Shown here: piece by piece, positions 57,808-64,000 of the stretch
Layout: each line of letters opens with the position of its first letter
Numbering within the stretch: the first letter of the stretch is position 1
Assembly (NCBI GenBank): GCA_030248215.1
Contig: JASANG010003089.1
Span: 62,001-126,000 of the forward strand
Direction of reading: 5' to 3'
DNA: 64,000 nt
Source: Enoplolaimus lenunculus
Lineage: Eukaryota; Nematoda; Enoplea; Enoplida; Thoracostomopsidae
Position numbers and translations under genes: made by a program
The notes under the pieces: model-generated
Told to the model about the DNA's origin: nothing
Databases searched by the model: none
The model's input: the letters and a program-made list of their open reading frames with translations, nothing else

Positions 57808-59847
57808 ATGCTGAAATGTTTCGCTCAAATCATTGACGAAGTCCACCGATTACTACGCAATCATTCGTCGCCTGAATTCGGCTTGAGTCAAATTACGAAC
57901 CCTATTTTGTACTCAGAGCCAGACTTTTCAGCTAATTTAACACAAAACTTGACTGCTGATTTAATTGCTGTGTCAATAACTGAAATTCCTTCAAAATACA
58001 ATTTACTCGAAAAATGCATAATTATCATAGCAGGTGCACTTTTAAGCATTCTAACTGCAGGTGGCAACTTGCTTGTAATGCTATCGTTTCGCGTTGATCG
58101 TCAACTGCAAACAATTAGCAATTATTTTTTGTTTTCACTTGCAGTTGCCGATCTTACAATTGGCTTAATTTCATGTCCACTAATGACCGTTTACACTGTA
58201 GCTGGACAATGGACACTGGGCTATGAATTATGCCAATTTTGGCTTTGCGTCGACTATTTAATGTCAAACGCTTCGGTGTGGAATTTACTGCTAATTTCGA
58301 CGGATCGCTATTTCAGCGTGACAAGGCCGTTAACATATAGGCCTCGGCGGACTACAGGACGCGCCTTAATTATGATCGCCGCCACATATATCTTATCGTT
58401 GGTCCTTTGGCCCCCGTGGATTATAGCCTGGCCGTATATCGAAGGCCGATTTGCTGTAAATGCAAACGAATGTATGGTACAATTTTTGAAAACCAACTCT
58501 TATGTTACGATTGTAACTATTGTCGCTGCGTTTTATTTACCGGTGACCATTATGATATATCTTTATACACGGGTTTATTGTGTTGCACGACATCGAGATG
58601 CAGAGTTTAAAGGACTTTCGGCAAAGTCTACAGTCAATCATGTCAGCTCGAATTATAAAAAAGGTATGCCCGAGCCGAGACCGGCTAAATTCGACCCCGG
58701 AAATCGATGGCTAACCGCCGGAGACGATACAACTAGCTGTAGGTCGTCTTCAAAAGCGCTACTGTCCCGGCGGCCTAAATTCTATTTTAGGTGCCTATTT
58801 TCTAAATCCAAGCATCAACCTAGACTCCAACAGTTTGATATTGAATCGGATATTTCACAAAATACTACAAGCTTAATGTCTGGAATGCCAACTTACGAGT
58901 ATTCACTGATTTCGCGTACTCAGCGTGGTTGCTATGGTAATCAAAATGATGATCTATCTTGGGAATCAGTTGCGACAAGAGGTAGTAGGAATTGCGTTTG
59001 TATGACTGCTTCTTCCGATGGTGTGGCAGCACATTTTGGTGCTCAACAGTGCGGTTGCTATAGTTTACGGTGTATCCAGAGTGAAAAAGTAACTGCTAGG
59101 CGGTTAATTGGCCGAAAACTAAGTCGAATCGGCCAGTCAATTTTGCCTGAATCACAAATCAGGGCAGGGTGCGTAATTGGGCGCGGCTCGAAACCGTGTT
59201 ACGGTGAAATACAAAACGTGACCAAACATAAGACACGAATTATTAAAAGTTTAATTAATGATACTGCCAAGCAATGCGCGCCAAATGAAAGATGTCACAA
59301 TTTGCGCGCCAAATCTGATGCTAAATCGGTAGCTATCTTACGACAAGCCAATTCGATAGCTAGTTTGTCGAAAGCCAATTCGATAGCTGGCTCAGAACGC
59401 GACAAAATGCTAGTTAACTTGTCAAAGTCCACGGAAACGAGTAGTAATTGCGTAAAAATTCAAAATTCACTTGATCACAAATGTTTTGCCAAACCTTCTC
59501 TGACTAGCAATCAAATGAATTGTAAATCAGCACAGTCGTGTTGTACAGTGCCGAGCGTATTTATTCAACAAAGCAGCAATAATATTTCCAAGGTAAGCTA
59601 CGGTAATAAGGTATCTCCATCGTTTACTAGTGAAGCCAAACAGTTTTTTCCAAATTTATCCACCGAAACAAGATTGGAAGAAGTCAGCTCAATATTGTTG
59701 GATTGTGAATCAGAGTTTTCTCCTGAAACTTACGTCTCCAACGATGAAATATGGCAAACTCATACGAAAACGGCTCCGGTGTTTGATGAAGTATCCAAGA
59801 AACAACAACAACAACTGCAACTACAACAACAACAACAACAACAACTG

Positions 59848-59879
<32 letters not shown>

Positions 59880-61431
59880 ACAACAGCAAAAAGAAACACA
59901 ACAAAAGCTTCAAACACATAGTGATCAGACCGATCGAAATCTACTGACATCGAGTACAAACCAAAGTTTGGTGCAAAACAGAGAACACAACATTCCACGC
60001 CGTGGTCACAGTGTTAAATTGCGACAAATCAAGCGAACCAATCGAGTTGCGACAAACAGTTTAAGTTCATATCATGACGACGAATCAGATTGTCATGTCG
60101 AACAACAGCCAATCAAATCGCTTCATGTCGTACCGGTGGATTTACAACATGCAATCGACGTCAAGCAACGTCCAATGGCCACAAAAAACCAACTAATCAA
60201 ATCGCTTGAAACGAGTCCATCGACAGTACAACAGCCAATCAAATCGCTTCACACTGCATCGGTGAATTCACAACAATCGATGACCGTACAGAATAAACCA
60301 ATGGCGACACTGAATCAGCAAATCAAATCAATAAATACAAATCAACCAATATCGCAACGACCAATCAGCGGTCGCAATCACAAATCGATTGCGAATAACT
60401 GTCAAATCAAAAAGCACCTAGAATCAACTCCAGTGGTGGAAAGCTATCAAACAGAATCGGTTTTGTGCGTGGAAGACATATCAAGTCATGAGACTTTAAA
60501 AAGTGACCAACAGAGCAGAGCAATGGATTTCATTGAACGAAACAGTCTAACGTCAAATTTCGCAGTAGATTTGGATACCTACTCAGTTGGTGCCAAAAGA
60601 GACAAACCAACACACGGGGAAACAATTATTCCACGCGAAAATCAAGTGAAGACAGCGTCAAAATCTGATAGTCGTCCAATATCACAAGGCAGTATCGATA
60701 TCATAGCAAGTTCATCGACAATTACCGACATATCAACAATAGGAACACAACAAACCGTCGCCGAATTTCAAAGAGCATCCAGCGTATGTCATACTGGCTC
60801 AAATTATATTCGCTTCAACGCTGCATACAATCACATCAAAATCAGCAAAAGCAAACCCGCTGACATAGCTAGTAAGCGGGCGATTTTAACCGCACCAAAT
60901 CATTGCGCGCCAAAATTGCGTCATCCATTTCCGAAAAATGGCCTCCGATCACGTCATCAGCCGTGTATGATTGCGATTAAAGGCGCAATGTCGAACAAAA
61001 AAGGCGCAAATGCGGAAGGAAAAGCTGCGAAAACCCTAAGCGCAATATTGCTAGCATTTATACTTACTTGGTCTCCGTACAGTATAATCATTTGCATATC
61101 GGCTTTATCAAACACAATTGTAGTGCCCGAAATCTGGTTTACACTAAGCTATTATTTGTGTTATATTAACTCGACCGTTAACCCGTTTCTGTACGCCCTA
61201 TGCAATCCTAGATTCAGGCAAACGTATATTAGGATCCTTACATTTCGATGGATCACACGAAGACCTTCAACTGATGTACCGTCTCCTTCGCGTATGGAAC
61301 GAACAAAGCATTTTACTAATCAACAGCGGACGCTTCGACGTCAAAAATCGCTAACTTCAACCCAAAATCATCCGCATTCTTTGGTTTCGCGGGCGGAATC
61401 GGTCAAATTAAGACGGAGCCAGTTTCAATGA
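57808..61431 (+). CDS. Muscarinic-type acetylcholine receptor (GPCR), 1207 aa
   Basis: Class A GPCR for acetylcholine, plasma membrane. The N-terminus has three N-glycosylation sequons (N18, N43, N47). TM1 is about 69-93, TM2 104-127, TM3 142-164, TM4 185-207, TM5 232-254, TM6 1077-1097, TM7 1110-1131. Diagnostic muscarinic motifs: amine-binding Asp D149 in VDYLMSNASVWNLLLISTDR, DRYFSVTRPLTYR, AAFYLPVTIMIYLY in TM5, KAAKTLSAILLAFILTW in TM6, and YYLCYINSTVNPFLYALCN in TM7. C142 and C222 fit the conserved disulfide. The tyrosine-lid residues are present (Y150, Y1091, Y1115), but the Asn normally next to the TM6 Tyr is Ser1092. The third intracellular loop is about 810 residues, far longer than in most family members, with a Gln-rich tract and a 42-aa duplication. 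No intron interrupts the frame. The start has CGCA before ATG. A subtype (A-like or B-like, gar) cannot be fixed by eye. Confidence 0.95.
59803..59905 (+). repeat. CAA/CAG tract coding poly-Gln in receptor loop 3
   Basis: CAA-dominated codons with occasional CTG, CTA, CGA and CAG encode about 34 mostly Gln residues, beginning at residue 666, in the middle of the third intracellular loop. Confidence 0.92.
60103..60354 (+). repeat. 126-bp (42-aa) tandem duplication in receptor loop 3
   Basis: Two imperfect protein repeats, residues about 766-807 and 808-849, each begin QQPIKSLH, share PMAT.NQ.IKS near residue 24-34 of the unit, and are spaced exactly 126 bp. They are diverged, so the duplication is not recent. 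Confidence 0.8.
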
Positions 61432-63496
61432 AGAAACAATTGTTGAAGGAACGAAATATTTGGATTGAAAGCTGGGTCTATGATTATTATATGGGCGCTT
61501 GTCCATTGGGAAGGAGGTCGACTTGAGGACGTGGAGCGGCAGGAAGGCTGAGGCTTCGGATTAGACATTAATGTAGGTTTAGACGTATTTTTAGGCTTAG
61601 GTTTAGGATTTAATATCTATATATAGGTTACGTGTGTTTTTATGCATAGGTTTAGAATTGAACATCTATATAGGTTTATACTTGTGCTTAGGAAGGCTAA
61701 GGCTGCAGATCAGACACCAATATAGGTTTAGACTTGTGTTTAGGCATTAGATTTAGTATTAGACATCTATATAGGCTTGGATTTATGTTTAGGTTTACCT
61801 TTAGGTTTATTGTTCAATTGGGTAATACTGTGTCTATAATTAACGGGGGCCAATAGTTTTATTAACAATTCGGGTATTTTAGACATTAAAACTAAAACAA
61901 GAGGTAAAACACACTGGGAAAATATCATTAATCAAATTAGAAACGAAAATGATCCGAAATATATGAAACTCGGCATTTGAATAAAAAGATTTCTCTATTA
62001 TAAAAGATAATTCCTAATTAATATTTATTTAAATTTATATTAAAGAAACAATATTGAATGTATATGGAAACAAATAAAATAAGATAAAGAAGAAATTTGC
62101 GCGAAAAGATCAGACAAGATTTGAGATACTGATACCCGAATGAATGCATAAGCCTACATCTAAGCAAAAATTGTTAGGTATACATATTCCGCACAGTTGT
62201 AGGCGTAAGTGCAAATCCCGAGTGGCGGCGATAATAAACGCCTCCCAGCTGTCAAACTGCAGTAAATATTCATATGAGAAATGGTTAAAAAGTTACCTGG
62301 TACATTTCTGTCAAGGTGAAATCAAAATTGAGCAATAATGCAGACACTGTTTTTGTATATTTTTACTCTTCATTTTTAAGCCTTAAACATGTTTAATAGT
62401 TTTTTCGTTGTAACAAATTGTGGCTTGATCAACCATCGCTTTTTGGAAAGTGTGAACATGTCTACGCTACTGAATTGATATTCTTACTTCTGAGAAAACA
62501 GATTTCCGTCCATGGTTGTACGCTTGAAGAAATTTAAAAATTGAAATATTTCAAAAATATACTTAGGAAAATTAAACTAAACACAGTTTTAAGCACAAAC
62601 CTTTAAAATATTAAGACTTAATTTCTAATTAATAGAAAACTTTTTGAAGGAAATTCAAAATATTAAAATTAAGTAATTTTAAGATACAACGTCTAATTTG
62701 AAAATTTGAACACAGAACCAAGTCCAGAATATTTTCAAATGCGATACCTAAAATGTTTAAAATGAAAATTTAATGCTTTATTTGAAATTACTGAAATTAA
62801 GTCAAATGTACCGACCTGAGAGAAACAAAGACGAGGACACTCGGCCACCAACAGGTGTGTTGCTGTATCATCATTGTTGCCATTTACACTAGAAACAATC
62901 TTTTAATTAATAATAGGAAAAATACTTTTTCAACCATAATAATGTTTACAAGCAAATGTAGCATATTGACCGTTACTTAAGAATATGTCATTTCATCCTT
63001 CTCTTGTATTTGTTTTCAATTTAAAATATCTTAAAAATATTGTTTTGAAAATAAAATATTAAGAAATTTGTTACTATTTTAGTTTATTTGTGGCGTCCAA
63101 GGGTACATTTGTGCTTTTAGTTAAACTTTTTTCTACGAACGATAGGAGTAAATATTCCGTACCCGGAGTTTTGTTTTCGAGGCCGACGGACTAAAACGTA
63201 CAAAGGTTTATGTTTAATTTATACAAAAATTGAAAACTGCTGTGGGGGGGCGAAAGCAACTTTATCCAAACAGGGAATAAGCCTTCACACACCCGTTGGC
63301 TGGGTTTTTTAAGCATACACAAACAAAAGCGGTAAGCCATATCCACGCAAGGTCAGTAGTATGATAATTGATAAGTCTCCCATTATTTTCTAACTTTTCC
63401 TATCTTTACTTTTACCAAGAATATATTACCTTCTAAATTAGGGAAGGTACGCTCAAAATCGACTCCGTGATACTTCACTTAAGTAATGCAGAGTTA
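61432..63496. other. Receptor 3' flank, no gene seen
   Basis: At 61560-61820 there is a loose repeat of the type TTTAGG.TTAG with ATCTATATAGGTTTA at 45-75-bp spacing. The rest is AT-rich without recognisable features. Confidence 0.45.
61980..61985 (+). terminator. Possible polyadenylation signal for the receptor gene
   Basis: An AATAAA hexamer about 550 bp past the stop. Other AATAAA-like words occur nearby (about 62067), so this is only a candidate. Confidence 0.25.
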
Positions 63497-63795
63497 AGCC
63501 CCATTCGCACGTGCAAGTTTTTTGCAGAGAGAACTCGCAGCTACAACTTGCACGAAATAACTGCAGATGTACGTATTTTTAAAGGAACATTCCGATTGAC
63601 CAATCAAAATGCAAGTGCAAGAAATTCAAGCGACTTCAAAATTGCGTTCACAGGTGCGAATTAAATTAAATCACATGAATTTCAATGAATAATTTGCAAC
63701 TGCAAGAACTTCAAAGCTGCTTTGTGACCAAACTTACACATACAAGTTGCACGGGCAAGTTTTTGCTGCGACAACTTGCACGTGTGAATAAGGCT
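63497..63795. mobile_element. Family C MITE downstream of the receptor gene
   Basis: AGCCCCATTCGCACGTGCAA start, TTGCACGTGTGAATAAGGCT end. The interior is closely similar to the copy in ephrin intron 3 (shared AAAGGAACA.TTCGATTGACC region). Confidence 0.85.
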
Positions 63796-64000
63796 GAACG
63801 TGAAGTGTCGCACTATGTCATATATTCTTTTGCTATAACATATATACTTTTGTATTTATAAAAACTGGTTTAATATTTAATTATCGGCAGGTTATTTGAG
63901 TTAGATTCAATTTGTCGTTAGGCTTTTGTATGTAATTTCCGATTTATTTCAAAGTAGAAATAAAGTTTCTCTTGTAATAAGTTCTGTTAGAAAGATTACG

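Noticed and set aside
1-64000. Retrovirus-like or capsid-bearing elements
   Set aside because: No long direct terminal repeats with polymerase, protease or capsid-type reading frames were seen; the repeats here have short inverted ends.

Overview
This is a eukaryotic, AT-rich, repeat-dense window with two protein-coding genes I can defend, both on the + strand. (1) A six-exon ephrin gene (28453-34025) whose exons join in frame to a 401-residue protein with a hydrophobic head, the four ephrin cysteines and a hydrophobic GPI-type tail. (2) A muscarinic-type acetylcholine receptor (57808-61431, 1207 residues), one uninterrupted reading frame with an enormous third intracellular loop. Both suggest an animal. 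The many interstitial TTAGGC runs (the nematode telomere hexamer) and the GPI-tailed ephrin suggest a nematode. A repeat-rich lineage such as a mermithid is possible, but that is a guess.

Layout. 1-2350: repeat ends and unassigned DNA. 2352-5105: an 18-bp satellite with higher-order structure, followed at once by a 0.9-kb element with 176-bp terminal inverted repeats. 6-28 kb: no gene seen, but many small inverted-repeat elements (MITE-like), a GTT/CAA microsatellite with a 33-bp higher-order insert, and a GACGGACGGT minisatellite. 28.4-34.0 kb: ephrin gene, with element copies or fragments in at least four of its five introns. 34-57 kb: again no gene seen; mobile-element relics, a 56-bp x 7 tandem array, a 265-bp recent duplication and a likely Mutator-type element. 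57.0-57.7 kb: two MITEs immediately upstream of the receptor. 61.4-64 kb: receptor 3' flank and one more MITE.

The most notable thing is a pair of related hAT-like MITE families (here A and B). They end in GGCCAATGT, are flanked by 8-bp target duplications (perfect in several copies), and carry runs of the telomere hexamer in their core, always in the same polarity relative to the element ends. They are the likely vehicle that scatters telomere-like sequence through this genome. Further families are C (TAA duplications, PIF/Harbinger-like), D, E and F (TA duplications, Tc1/mariner-like), and H, I and J (unassigned).

The two genes do not form a pathway. Ephrin is a membrane-tethered guidance ligand for Eph receptor kinases; the other gene is a neuronal or muscular G-protein-coupled receptor. 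I saw no retrovirus-like or capsid-bearing element, no CRISPR array and no bacterial-type operon. All calls were made by eye, without searches; splice sites are predictions, and family names A-J are mine.
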